Source: Trichobilharzia regenti
Lineage: Eukaryota > Platyhelminthes > Trematoda > Strigeidida > Schistosomatidae
Direction: 5' to 3'
Assembly (NCBI GenBank): GCA_944472135.2
Contig: OX235264.1
Span: forward strand, 121,983,809 to 122,047,808
Length of the DNA stretch: 64,000 nucleotides
The translations under genes and the position numbers were made by a program. Shown piece after piece: positions 23,365-36,800 of the stretch. The notes beneath the pieces were generated by a model. It worked only from the letters and a program-made list of their open reading frames with translations. It ran no database searches and was not told the DNA's origin. Position 1 is the stretch's first letter. Each line of letters opens with the position of its first letter.

Positions 23365-24171
23365 TTAAGACTTTTGTTTCCGTCGATGACGGCGTTTATT
23401 CGATCTTGAAGAAGAAGATGACGACTTATTATTATTATTATGATAAGGATAATTCGTAGACTGTGAAGACTTTACACCAATATCAGGTGACTGTTGTTCA
23501 TTTCGTTGCTGTTTTTGTTCTTGTCTTTGTGATTGTCCAGGGGGAATGACATCACCAACACCGCCAACATCACCACCACTGGACAGATCTGTACCCTTTT
23601 TCTGATTCTCTTGATTTTCTATTTCTGCTTCTAATAAACTACTTAAATGATGATGAATGGAAGTAGTATAATGCATTGAATCGAATTTTTCATTTGTTGA
23701 TGCATAATTGCTTCCATCAAATTCTTCCAATGATAAAGACAATGACTTTGATTTATGATAAAAGTATTGCAAATTATTGTTATTATTATTAATATTAATA
23801 TTTCCACTGTCATGAGTTGTATTCATCATCATACGATCGATAAAATTCATTCGTAGACTTGACCAACTACTATCATAGTCATCTTTTTCACGAAATGATA
23901 GAGTATTGTGTCTTTTCCATATGAAATCATTATCGCTGTCATTCATTGACTGAATGGCATCACCTTTATTATCGTTGTTATTATTACTAGTCTCATTGTT
24001 CAATAGAAGAGAAATTGATGAATTACACTTCAATGGATCGATTAAATCAATAACATAACCAACTGTTTTCAGGCTACCATTCCAGGTGAGTATAAATTGA
24101 CGACCAATTTCAACGCATTCAGGTTGTCGTGTAAAGCGTACATAAAGATGACTTGTATCTTCTAAGTGATT
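23365..24171 (-). CDS. GTPBP2: GTPBP2-like terminal exon with long Asn/Ser-rich tail
   Basis: The exon begins after a poly-T TAG acceptor at 24173-24172 and ends in TAA at 23367-23365: 268 codons plus stop. The first 46 residues ([18 protein letters not shown] through VGYVIDLID) match the last strands of GTPBP2, where family proteins normally end soon after. Here about 220 more residues follow: Asn runs, acidic Ser/Asp stretches, a Gln-rich segment and a basic end ([11 protein letters not shown]) that resembles a nuclear or RNA-binding signal. The tail is in frame and contains no stop. An open frame starting inside the exon with TTG at 24033 is just its 3' part. Expression of the tail is inferred. 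Confidence 0.88.
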   Translation of the reverse strand, partial: NHLEDTSHLYVRFTRQPECVEIGRQFILTWNGSLKTVGYVIDLIDPLKCNSSISLLLNNETSNNNNDNKGDAIQSMNDSDNDFIWKRHNTLSFREKDDYDSSWSSLRMNFIDRMMMNTTHDSGNININNNNNNLQYFYHKSKSLSLSLEEFDGSNYASTNEKFDSMHYTTSIHHHLSSLLEAEIENQENQKKGTDLSSGGDVGGVGDVIPPGQSQRQEQKQQRNEQQSPDIGVKSSQSTNYPYHNNNNKSSSSSSRSNKRRHRRKQKS

Positions 24172-27100
24172 CTAAAAAAATTAATAAAATAAATAAGGGA
24201 ATTTGAGAGAAATGTGGTCAAGAGTTGACCTCATCCACCGATAATGGGGTCATAGTGTGTATGAGTGATAGTAATAATTATTATTATTGACCATTTGAGT
24301 TCTACTCACCGTATTACACAACCGTCATCTTTCTATAGTTTGGTTTGTAAGGATTAGTTATGTTTTACGAGTTGATCACGGATTGATATCAGTTAGAGAA
24401 CCATTGAAAACCAGGGAGTACTGGACAGCTGCTGTTTCATCCTAGTTTGGGAATCATCGGCAGTACGCACCCACTGGGATTCGAACCCGGGACCTTCCGG
24501 TTACAAGGCAAGCTCGTATACCATTCAGCCACTGGGACCCGATTCAATGGCCGATGATTCCCAAACTAGGATGAAACAGCAGCTGTCCAGTACTCCCTGG
24601 TTTTCAATGGTTCTCTAACTGATATCAATCCGTGATCAACCCGTAAAACATAACTAATCCTTACAAACCAAACTATAGAAAGTTAATCTGATGCTCGCTA
24701 GTGACTTGCTACAGGTTGGAGTTTCCTGAGTTCTAGTGAGAAGTCGTGACCAGTGAGGTCCAATTAGATGTCACGTGTGTGGATGGATGTCCCACCAACG
24801 ACAATGGTTGGGGTCGCGCTAAATCACGAATTAGTAGAAGTTAGAATTCACGAGCCATTGAATCGGGTCCCAGTGGCTGAATGGTATACGAGCTTGCCTT
24901 GTAACCGGAAGGTCCCGGGTTCGAATCCCAGTGGGTGCGTACTGCCGATGATTCCCAAACTAGGATGAAACAGCAGCTGTCCAGTACTCCCTGGTTTTCA
25001 ATGGTTCTCTAACTGATATCAATCCGTGATCAACCCGTAAAACAACCGTCATCGTTTTTTTCCTTCAAGTTCCCCAGTGGAACATAGGGCTTCAAGCTAT
25101 TGGCTTGAAGTTTCTGTAGCAGTCAGTGTTTCTTTTTACAGGATGGGGTTGCTAGCCTCATTCTCAACCTTTCCTCTTTACCAGCATTATTTCTGGCTTA
25201 GCGAGGTAGAGGAGTGCGTCGGCCAGGGATCGAACCCCAGACCATGTACATGGTTGGTGAGTGTCCTAACCGCTATACCACCGACGCACTGCACAAATAT
25301 ATTAAAAAGGAATTCTTGGATAATACGTAGATCACTTTTGAGGGAGTGAGTGAGTGATCAAATTGTTGAATAGGTGTTCATCTATTGCCCTCCGCCTTAA
25401 TAAACCACAGACACCTTTGTTTATTTATTGACCTGTTCACCTATTTTCTGCACCGAAACACAGACACACATATACATACGAAGTTGAGAAGTTAAATACC
25501 CTGCTAGAATGACTATCAGGTTAAATACACAAGTGAAAGTAGTACAACAGGGTTAGTCAATCAGACTAGTGGAGCACAAAATCCTAGAGAAATCTAGATT
25601 AGTTGACCCGATACCTACATTAGAAATCTGGAGAACAGTTCAGCTATAGCAAGCACCACTTTCAGTTACACATAACCGTACAATAAGATTAGTTTTAAAA
25701 TATAATGTAACAGGGTGGCGGGAGGGAGAGATTGATAACAGAAGCTTTATTTATCGAATCAACTACAGACAAGTGTGATACACGCGATTCAACACTTGTC
25801 CAGTCGGATATCTGGAAAATTGTACTACCTCGAACGACGACAAATAAGAGAAAACAAAGAGAACTATAAAACTCAATTTCCGAAGTTGTGTAAGTATAAT
25901 TGATGATATGATTATGAACAATAAATTGTGTTCGAAACACCGTCACTCAGTAAATAATAATACTGTTTCACTGACCGAATGATATATCTAACTAATTAAC
26001 GTGGAATGACATACTAACAAAATGCCCAAGTTTTACACATATATTAATGTGAAGTGACAGGGATTGAGATGGTTAGGACATGCATTACGCATTTCTAGCC
26101 ATCGACAGATTTCCTCGACGCGGGCAATATTAACAGCTGACATAGGATCGATCAAGTTGTAGAAAGAATTAGCACATCGTGGTCAAATCAAAATATGGCT
26201 TCATCAGTCAATCATATCCATAAAGGTCAGTTTAAGCCAGCCAGTCACATAGGAAGCTGTAGACTGGCTTGGCTGACGACAGATTGGGTTCCTCAGGATG
26301 GTAAGAACTAGTAAATCTAAACTACAACAGCCCAAACCAAAACTACCTAGCGAACAGATAAATGACCTCGACAACGACAACCCTCACCAATCATATGCCT
26401 CTATAGAAACGGCACATAATTTGAATAAAACGTTTATATAAAAGTAATTCAATGGTCTAAACAAATCCTCACAATTTTTCATACGAGTCTTCGTAGTTAT
26501 GTTAAACCAAGCCGTGTACATAAACTCGTCGAGATAACTGTATATCATTGCATTTCTTGATCCATTCACAGATCTGATCCGTTTTTTTAAGGTGACTCGA
26601 GAAATTTTTGATGGAATTAATGTGAGTTTCATCGAAAAGGTTGATGAAATCATTTGTATAGTTGACGATGTGATGAATATAGCCCAGGGTCGATAGTTGA
26701 CTATAACTACTCCAGGCAGCACTAAGCGTTGGATAATAGGCAATAAGACATTAGCACTGGCGATTAGGGATCGCCTCAATGTATGGTTTGTGGACGGTGG
26801 TGCCATATATCCCCAACACCCAATGCTGATTTGCACTCAATCTCCCTCGATTATATTTTCTTTTGATCAATACCGTCTCATCTACGTGGAGAATGACGCC
26901 AACTCCACCAAGTACTTGAGTCAGCCTGTTCATTTTCCATGATGTTATGTGTCTGCAGTACTGGTATGATTGCAGTGAAGACACTTCTGAATTTTCTGAT
27001 TCATAAGGTATTGCTGTTATTGATCTTTTAAGCACCCAGTTATGTCACATCATTAAAATTTTCGTTAGAATTGGCGAAAAAGGTACCTAGGGAATCAGTG

Positions 27101-30100
27101 AACTAAAAAAGCAGAACGGCATGCCTTCTCGAACTGGTTCGGGACTCATCGCACCTGTAAACACACCTAGTAAATCTTTGTAAATAATACATGACACCTC
27201 CACATTCACACTATTTCCACCTTTCTATCAGTCTGTTCCCCAAACAGTAATATCAAAAACAAGATATGGAGCGCGTTTACAACTCAAAAAGGTGTACAGC
27301 ATTCATAAGTACGCCTGTACAATACGCAGTCACCTGATCGGTTGTTCAGAGTCATTCATCCGTTCGCTAGGTAGTTTCGATTTGAGCTGCTATAAGTTTA
27401 CAGTCACCTAAGAACCAAATGATGTTTGGAGACAATTGGTGATATGGCTGGAAATCCTCGTTCTCGGTGTAATGGCTGGCTGGCTGGCTGGTGCAGATGC
27501 ATTCACTCTTTGCGTGATATGTCATACCATCCAATAAAACTCTTGAAAACATTTATTTCCCGATACGAATTTAAAACAAGCAACAAAGGTAGTTGTTAAT
27601 AAAGCAGGATGACTTAATGAATTCATTGAAATCGGTAGGACTCGTCAGTTGAATACTCTACATACACGGATATATATACAATTGCAAATATATTGGGAGA
27701 TGTAGGACTGATAAATGAATGAATTACATTGGATTAGTCGTGCAGAAAGACAAGTGCGAATGTTTTCCAGGTCATGTTCCAATAGATAAGGTGAGAGGAA
27801 GTATGAGAGATCAAAATTAAGATTAAATGCATTACGCTTCAATTGCATCGCTTAGATAAACAACTATTTATTAGAGAATATAACGAGAATTGCAAACAGA
27901 CGAATATCAATAGTAATAGTTACAATAATAATAATTAATAGTGTTGAAGTGAGTTAAGATAATCCTACTGATAAAGGATAGTTTTAAATTAATCAAGAAT
28001 AATAATAATAAGAGGTAGAATAATAAGTAAAACATACTACCGTGGTAGATTCACAGTGAAGACCATCTCTTCTTGTACACAGATACCTGGTTTATAGACT
28101 CGAACTGAACAAGCCTCAGCAATTGCAAGCATCTTCCTGTTTCTTTGTCTGCTGACTTTCGACAGTGAATGACTTGACCGCGTGGATGTCATGTCCATGG
28201 TCTACAAGATGTTTTGTTATTGAAGATTTTGGCACTTTGCACTCAGCTGTTTTTAACCATTTTGGCAAATGCTTCATCTTGCGAGTAGACAATCGCCTTT
28301 GTGTATGACCTATGTATTAGCTGTCACAAACACACTCAAATTGATATGCGCTGCAGTTTGAAGTGTCGACGATTGGCGACTGGTCTTTCCCAGATTGTTG
28401 AAGCACTAGCTTAGTGGTGTTAAGGGAAACAAGTTTTGCGGCATGATAAGTTCCCTTGATGGCTTTGTAGAGTCTTTCTTTAACTACTTCCTGTACATCA
28501 TATCCTTTGTGAATGGCAACTAATGTAGACAGATTTCTTCGGAACTGTTTGGATAGTTTTGCAGGGGCTAATTTCTTTAGAAAATGGACCCTAACGAAAA
28601 ACTTGGAGGATCTGGACTTCGCTGATGATATATGTCTGATTTCCCACAAACTGGAAGATATGCAAGTGAAAAGCAACAAGTTGACGATAGAAGAAGCATC
28701 CAGAGAAGATAAGCCTTCAGGTGAGCATAGAGAAAACAAAGGTGATGAAGATTCCTGGCCAACACCAACAACAACAACAGCAGACAACAATCAGCCAACA
28801 TAAATGGGAGGAACCTGAAAGAAACAACCTCCTTCACCTAACGACCAGGGAAGCATCGTTTCAACTACAGGCGGAACTGACGAGCATATCAAAGCACGAA
28901 TCGGGAAGGCAAGACAAGCTTTCATTACTCTCAAGTCCGTGTGGAGGCCAACAGCACTCAGCATGTAAAATAAGATCCGGATTTTCAACTCCAATGTGAA
29001 GTAAGTGCTACTCACCATACAAATCAGAGAATTGGCCAGCGCGTCATAAACAGCATCTCAAACAAACTACAGACCTTCATCAACAGCTGACTTCGCTCAA
29101 TGGTACTCAAGATCAGATGGCCGGTCAGAAAAGATCAGCAAAAGAGATCTATCTCTGGCAGTGAGCGAACCAACCCAGCAGGAACCTATCGTGAAACAAA
29201 TAGGCAGGAAGAAATGGAGATGGATTGACTGGCCATACACTGAGGAAACCATCAAGTGACATCATTAGACAAGTCCTCGAGTGGAGCCTGAAAGGGAAGC
29301 GGCGAGTTGGTCGTCCAATGGTGACTTGGAGGAGGTCATGTGAAGAGGAGATGAAAGCTTGTGGGCAGACTTGGAGCCAGGTGAAAACTCTAGCAGAGAA
29401 CCGAACGCAATGGAGACGAGCGGTTCTATTCTTAGCTTAAAATATCCTTCAGAAATTTTATTTCATGCTCAGTTGTACTGTCAGAAGAAATTTTCCGTGC
29501 TCTATTGAACAGTGTTCTGACTAAGTGTTCTTTTTTTATACTGGATTGGAACAAAGCTTTTGAAATGCATGTACTGTCCTGTCCTATCCATGAAGACTTT
29601 CTAAATATAGATCTTTCGATTATGCCATCAGTTATTTTCACTAGAAAAAAACGTCTAGGAATTTAATAGTATCATTTCCCTTGTGTTCTATTGTTCTTCC
29701 ATATTACTCCTGATCTTTTTCACCCAACGAACACTTCCGTTTGTTGATATAAGTATAAAAAACTTGGGCAATGCGGTGGTAGAGTGTAACTCCATTATAG
29801 ATAAGATTTTATTTTGATAAATCACACACAGTGTAGTGTTATACAGTAATATTAACTGATGACCACGTTTTGAGCACAAACTATTGACACTCATAATCAC
29901 GTCAAGTCATTAACTCACACAATTTTCTTGCTTCATTTATGTACATGAGTGAAACTGATGATTAGACATTTGAACACAAATCAATATGAGATAAAGTACA
30001 TTCAGAAATAATAATATGAGTGTTATTCATCAAATACAATCAGATGGGAAATAAGACGCGTGTTTTTATAGTCAAAATAAATAAGTAACTTGTTAGAATG

Positions 30101-33100
30101 TTATGATGTATGTGAATTGAATTGAAATAGAATTTTGAGATTATTTATTATCCTCCTCTGACTTCCCTGACTGGTGGTAATAATATCCTCCATGCATATC
30201 TCTGGTATTTGCATTGAGTCATTTCTGTTGCATGTGTTGTGTTGGGTGTAGACTCGATGAACCAGGCAGGATTCAGTAATCCATTTTTGTCCTTATCTCC
30301 ACCTACCTATATTGCTTACTTCTTAGAATCCTAACCCTCTCCCACCCACCCTATTGGGTGGTTGTGTGTTAATGCATGCAGTGCAATGTAGTGCTGAGCT
30401 TTTTTTCGGAATTACTTATCTTCTCGAGATCAACCATTCTTCCGTTAACCAAATTCTTATGTTCCGACAATTTGACTACCCCGCCCGACCTATTTAGTTT
30501 CACCCATATATAGTTTACCTCACTCACAGTCATTGCAGGGTATTTTGTAAATTATATCATTTTGTCTAACTATTATTTTCTTAAATTGGGTCCACTGGGT
30601 CTTTTCTGTTGCTTTTGTGGGCTACAAGGAGGCACAGAGTGGCAACTTGAACTGCTATACACTTCTGTATAAAGTAGTTCTATGTTGAAAGTAGTCGTCT
30701 GTCAGTCAGTAGTTACACAAACACACACTCAGGCACGCACGCACACACATACACATAAACAGAAATGAAACACGTGTGTTTCTCTATTCTAGGCAAAACA
30801 GATGATCACTATTATTATTACTAGTAGTGGGTAATTGTTGTAGTAGTGCAACAAGTGGTATTTCTTATTGTTATTATGGGGAAGGCATGTGCTAAACACG
30901 CACACACACACACGCACTCACAATATTTGTGCTACCACCACCACCACCACCATCACTTAGCCCAATTCACAATAATCTCATACGATTGATGGAACCCACA
31001 GGACACGTACACACCAACACACCCAAAAACAGTAATCATAACAATAGCATAAGTCATATAAATTTTTACCAAAAATATTTAAAAAAGAGAGAAGGAAGGA
31101 AGGAAAGAATAGAAGAAAGAAACATAACAATAACAATCAGCTGATTGATGAATACAAATAAACAGACCAAAAGAAAAAGACAAAAAAAAGAGAAGAATAA
31201 GACTTGGTTTCAAGTTGGATTACGGATAGATATATACATATATATTGGGTTAGACACGGATTGGAGACTAGCGTCTTTTGTCCTTGTCTAGGGACTCTTC
31301 AGCAGTAGTATACGCACTTATGTATGAACTCAAATCAGGAATCGAAGCTAGTGTCTTAAGGTTATGAGACGAAGCGAGATTGTTGACCGTTCACAGGCAT
31401 CATTGGAACTCAAACCCAATAATGGCCCATGAATTCGATGCACTCTAATAAATACTTAGACTTTAGCTACCTGAGGTTCTAGTGAGAAGTCGTGACCAGT
31501 AGGGTACAGCAGGTCGGGTGTGAGGACAAATACTCACCGAAGATATTGGCTAGTGGTCGCGCTACGTCGTGAATTAACAAAACTTGGAATTCATGCAACG
31601 AGCTAGCTCGCTTTGTAAACAGAAGGTTCTGGGTTCGAATCCCGGCGGGTGCGTACTATTGAAGAGTCTCAAACCAGGACGAAACAGCTGTCCAGTACTC
31701 CCTACAGGTTTTCCAATAGTTCTCTGACTAATGTCAGCTCATGATGAAATCCTGTAACCAATAAACTAATCTAATATGGAGTTACATTCTACCAGAGTGT
31801 CAATGTTCTACACTTAGCTTAATTCCAACTTCTGTCAAACACCGGGAAAATGTCGATGTGAGTTCGATCCCTTGAGGCATCATGGGGACATACTGCTGAA
31901 AAGTCCCAAGCAAGGACGATAAAGTTTACCTGGTAGTCCCTTCTGGTTTTCAATGGTCGTCTAATTGATATCCACATCATCAAATCCTTCCCCCAACTAG
32001 CTAGCTAACTAACTAACACACTTGAAAATAAGAAGGCCTGGGTTTCATTTTCCCTGTCGTGAGAGATCTGTATATCATCACAAGGGTGTGGGAAAACCCC
32101 ATGGAGAAGTAGAAGCTGACTATTAAAGTCTCTAAGATGATTGCAGAAACAAAAACAAACACTGATAGGTATTAGAATGCCATAATAAACAGGGGGACGG
32201 GTAGAACTCAAACAAAGTAGAATAATAATAATAACGTTGATGATTAACATTGTGCGATTATGGGGTTAGAAATGTAGAAATAACAACGACAGATAGGATG
32301 TTTGGATAAACAAATCTAGTGGGATCATAACTAGAGTGACGAATAATTGTTTGTGCAATCAGGGATTAAATGTGTAGAAACAGTGAAATGACAAAATAAA
32401 CACGATGTTCCGATGTGAAAATATGGTAGTGTAAACAGGGATTAAGAAAAACTTAAAAATAACATCAATAAACAGGAAGTTTAGATAAGAAAGGTAATGG
32501 GATGGTAATTACTAAAAAAATTTATCTGTTGATGAAGGCCATGCCAAGCAGGGACAGGCGGTGGACATATTTCTTTTGGATACATAGCGTGGGTTTGAAC
32601 TTTTAGATAGCTAGTGCCTCGGCTATGCCCAGATGTCTTAATTTCACTCCCTTTGATAGGTTTGATTGAATCTTGAAGGATTTTTCAAAAGGCGCTGAGT
32701 ATCCTGAATTGATCAGATGTTCTGTCACTGAACTGTATACACGTTCCTACATTTCTAATCCCATAATTGCACACAATGTTAATCATCTTAGTTGTTATGA
32801 TCCTACTTTGTTTGAGTTTTATCCGTCTCATTCCACTGTTTATTATGACATTCTAATTCCTAATTGTAATTTTTATTAATTTGAACCCTTAGCCGGAAAT
32901 TCTTCTGGAACTTTCCCACATTGATAGGTGACGAAAAGGGAAAATAAAGTAGGAAAAAAAGGAAGAGTTGCAGGTTTAACCTCAGAGAAATATGTTTAGA
33001 AAACTTTGAGGAGAACAGTTATTCAACTGTTCTACCTACCTACAGCAGCTACATATAACAAGTGTTTGCAATCCAACTGGTGACTGAATGACATATTCAG

Positions 33101-33736
33101 GTGAATATAAGTTCTTCGATTGTGTTTAGAGGTTGAAAAAGAAAACCCACCTCTCTAATCTACATCAAATCAAACCGGTAGGACATGATAGTCTGACTCC
33201 AGGTAGAGAAGACTCTGAAAGGCGAATTACATCTTCCTGCCATAATCATTCATAAGAAGGTATGCTTGAGATTAACTAACATAGGGTTCCACAAAAGCTT
33301 ACAAATGCGACGTTAGAAAGACAAAATTGAAAAAAACGAATAAGGCTAAAGGTGTAGGTGCATTAGTCCTGTCTTTAACCTTCGTCAAAGTCTAGAAGAC
33401 AAAACATGCCTAAAGGTGAGGGGCGGGGCCATAATTCTTAACCTAATGAAAGCATTTTTTCTTTTTTTGGTTACAGCTTAATTCCACACCGTATTTTTGG
33501 TACAAGTGTGGAATTTTCAGTGTGGATATCGGTAGCCCGAAATTCGCAGGCCAACCATAGATATCAGGTGTTCGTCGGCGTGGGCTCGAACCCTGGACCA
33601 TGTGCATGGTCGGCGAGAGTCCTAACCACTGTGCCACCGACTCTGTGCATCAAGACGTACAGTGTTAGTCTTTACAGATGGGTGGAATAATAAGAAAGAC
33701 TATTGTACTAGAACTTATGAAGTCGTGTCTAAGAGC

Positions 33737-33804
<68 letters not shown>

Positions 33805-36800
33805 TTGTCATCTATTAACAATCCACTATTTCATTATTCTCATTTTTCCTCCCATTATACACGTGTACTGATGGATGTAACCTTTTGGGAAACTTGATGA
33901 TGTCTCAGGGACTGATTGGCTTGTTATTAGTCGAAGATTTCCTTGAAAGTAGGCAGATTACACGATAAATACCCTGACAAAATGTAGCAGGCAATTAATT
34001 AACTTGCTCACCATATTCTAGATGACGCTATGCACACTACTGGTCTGCAGCGAATGTCAGACTGACTAGTTTCAAAGCAGAACTTTCCACCAGTGTACAA
34101 CAGTTCAATTCGCCACACTTCCTCCTTGTAGCACACAAAGCAAGAGAAGAAAGCAAAAAGAAATGCAAAGTACATACAGTAAACAGAGATATGAAGCAAA
34201 AAGAATAGTAATATCGAAGAACAATATAGTTTTATCGGGTATTAAAAGTCACAAGGAGTGGTTGCATCTGCACCAGCCATTGAGAACGATTTCGAGCCAT
34301 ATCACCGATTGTTTCCAACCATTGGATTTAACCGTCCCGAACACCCCAACCAGTCAGTCAGTCTGCACCATCCGACACGACTAGCTTGAACTAACTGTTG
34401 TGGAATTCATTGACTAATGAGGCTATGTTTTGGTTTGACCACCAATGGCTAGCTCTTTTCCAGCCTGATCCATCCTATGTCACTTAACATTGATCATCGA
34501 GGGAGGCGACGGCTAGGCAGGAATGTGTAACACATGTCGTAACCATCGCCTCAATCGATGTAACTTCATAACCTCGTCGATTGATTTTCCCTCCTTACCT
34601 AACACTCTACTGACGCCTAACCTCAATATTGCTCAGCCTATTATACCACTTCACACAGGAGATAGAACGCAGGCACCTGTGATCAAAGACAGCTAGCCAG
34701 CCTTTTCATGTCTTCCACTTTCAATGGTCAGGTGTCACAGCCATAAAGGAGGACGGAGAGGACTGATGAGCAGTACACACACCCTCTGGTCGATAGTCAG
34801 CCGGATATCACGTCTACGCCAGAGACGGCGTAAACCAAGCCTTCTGTATTCGAGATGAGATTTCGTGATTGATCAATCCGCTACGGCTGGCTGATGCGGC
34901 TCCCCAAATAAGTGCAGTGGTCAGCGCACTCCACCACTTCACTCCCTATTTCTAAACTAGGAGTCAGTGTAGTCCAGTCGTGTAGCATCATCTTACATGT
35001 GACAGGAGAGAATTGCATGGCAAACATACGTAGATTGCAGCCCATAGTGTTCAGAAGGCTCTAAACTTGATCAGAGTCTCCACCTACGCGGGAGGACTAC
35101 ATCATCTGCATATTGTAAGTGAACAAGATTATTCCCTGGTAACAAGTCAATCTCTGAGTCGCTGAAGTCAGTTAGGGTCAATTCCATTAGTACATCTATG
35201 ATGAAATTGAATAGAAATAGAGATAGTGGACGCCCCTGTCGGACACCACTAGTTGTCACCATTTCAAATGACAACTCGCCGCAAGCTCTCACCTGGCTGC
35301 ATGAGTTTGAGTACAGTGCCTTGATCAGTGTAATGTATTTTCTCGGCATTCCCCTTTGCAGCCAAGCATTGTCGGACAGAATCGAATGCCGCACCGAATG
35401 TAGTATTTCCTTCACATGTTTAAGAAATTGAATCCCGACAGACTGACTAACTGCTCACGAATGAGATCTCAGTACAAATACAGAAGGATTAGTTGGTATT
35501 AGCCAACTTATGTCAACTTTAGCTTAGACGTGATATCCCACCGTGTATTAAAAACAACAAGTTTACCATGCAGCGGCTTACTTTGCCCTATACTGTAGGG
35601 TTTTGAGTTATGGTTAAGGCGGAGAGGAATCCGAAGAAGCCATAATAAACAGAAATGTGTATCAGGAAGAACAATTACGCAGAGAATAATAAGATTTTAT
35701 CAGTTTGGGAAGTTACAATACACTGAATGAATCTGCGCCATTAACAGAAATATTGACCTACATGACCAACATTCTCTCTCTGCATTTAACGCCTCAAATA
35801 ACCCAAACAGGGTAATATACACCCCCTTAAGCGTTACTCAAATCAACAATCACAGATCTCTTGGATTGCTGCTCCAGTTTTGATTTGACCACCCCCCCCT
35901 AGTTGCTTGCTACCGTAATCCTACGTCTGCCTAATATTGGCCACCGAATGACATCGCGCACAATGCAGGCCATTACTCGAATGGAATTCAAATGGGAAGC
36001 GACGAATAGGTCGTCCTAGGGTGATACAGAAGAAACGTGCGAATAAGAGATGAGAGTTTATGTCTGTCTGTCTGTCTGTTTTCGACATAGAACTTTGCAC
36101 AAATGTGCGGAAGTTCAATTCGCCACACTCCCTCCATGTAGCACACAAAGCAAGAGAAGAAAGCACAAGAAAAGCATAATAGAAACAGTGAGCAGAGGTG
36201 TGAGACAAAGGAGTAATAAAGAAAAACAAAACAGTTTCATTGGAGATCATAAGTCACAAGGAGTGGATGCATCTGCGCCAGCCATTGAGAACGATTTTGA
36301 GCCATGTCACCAATTGTTTCCAACCATAGATTTTTACCGTCCCGAGGACCCCAGTCTGGAAGTCTACACCTTTCTACGTGGCTTAGACCAACTGTTGTGG
36401 ATTTCATTGACTGGTGAGGCCAAGTTTTTGTTTGACCGCCGTTAGCTTTTTCCAGCCTGACCCTATATCCGCTAACATAGCTCGTCGAGGGAGGCGATGG
36501 CTTGAAATACGTAACACATGTCCTAACCATCTGAGTCGATGTAGCTTCACAGCCTCGGCGATTGATTTCCCCTGTTTACCTAGAACTCTACGCCTAACCT
36601 CCATGTTGCTCACCTTATTATGCCACTTTACACTGGAAATAGAACGCAGGCACCTATGATCAAAGACAGCTAGTCTTTTCATGTCTTCCACTCTCAGTGG
36701 CCAGGTCTCACTGACACACATAAAGGAGGACGGAGCGGACTGATAAGCAGTACACCCGCCCTTTGGTCGATAGTCGAAGATCTCGTCTACGCCAGAGTCG

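Larger units (their letters stand above)
25560..28090. repeat. Right arm of the large inverted repeat
   Basis: Reverse complement of 16270-19740 minus the PLE piece at 16395-17296. The spacer between arms (about 19740-25560) holds the terminal exon of the GTPBP2-like gene. Confidence 0.85.

Noticed and set aside
24864..24945. tRNA genes suggested by A and B boxes in many SINE heads
   Set aside because: The heads do not close into a full cloverleaf with conserved acceptor stems and run into SINE bodies; they are tRNA-derived promoters.
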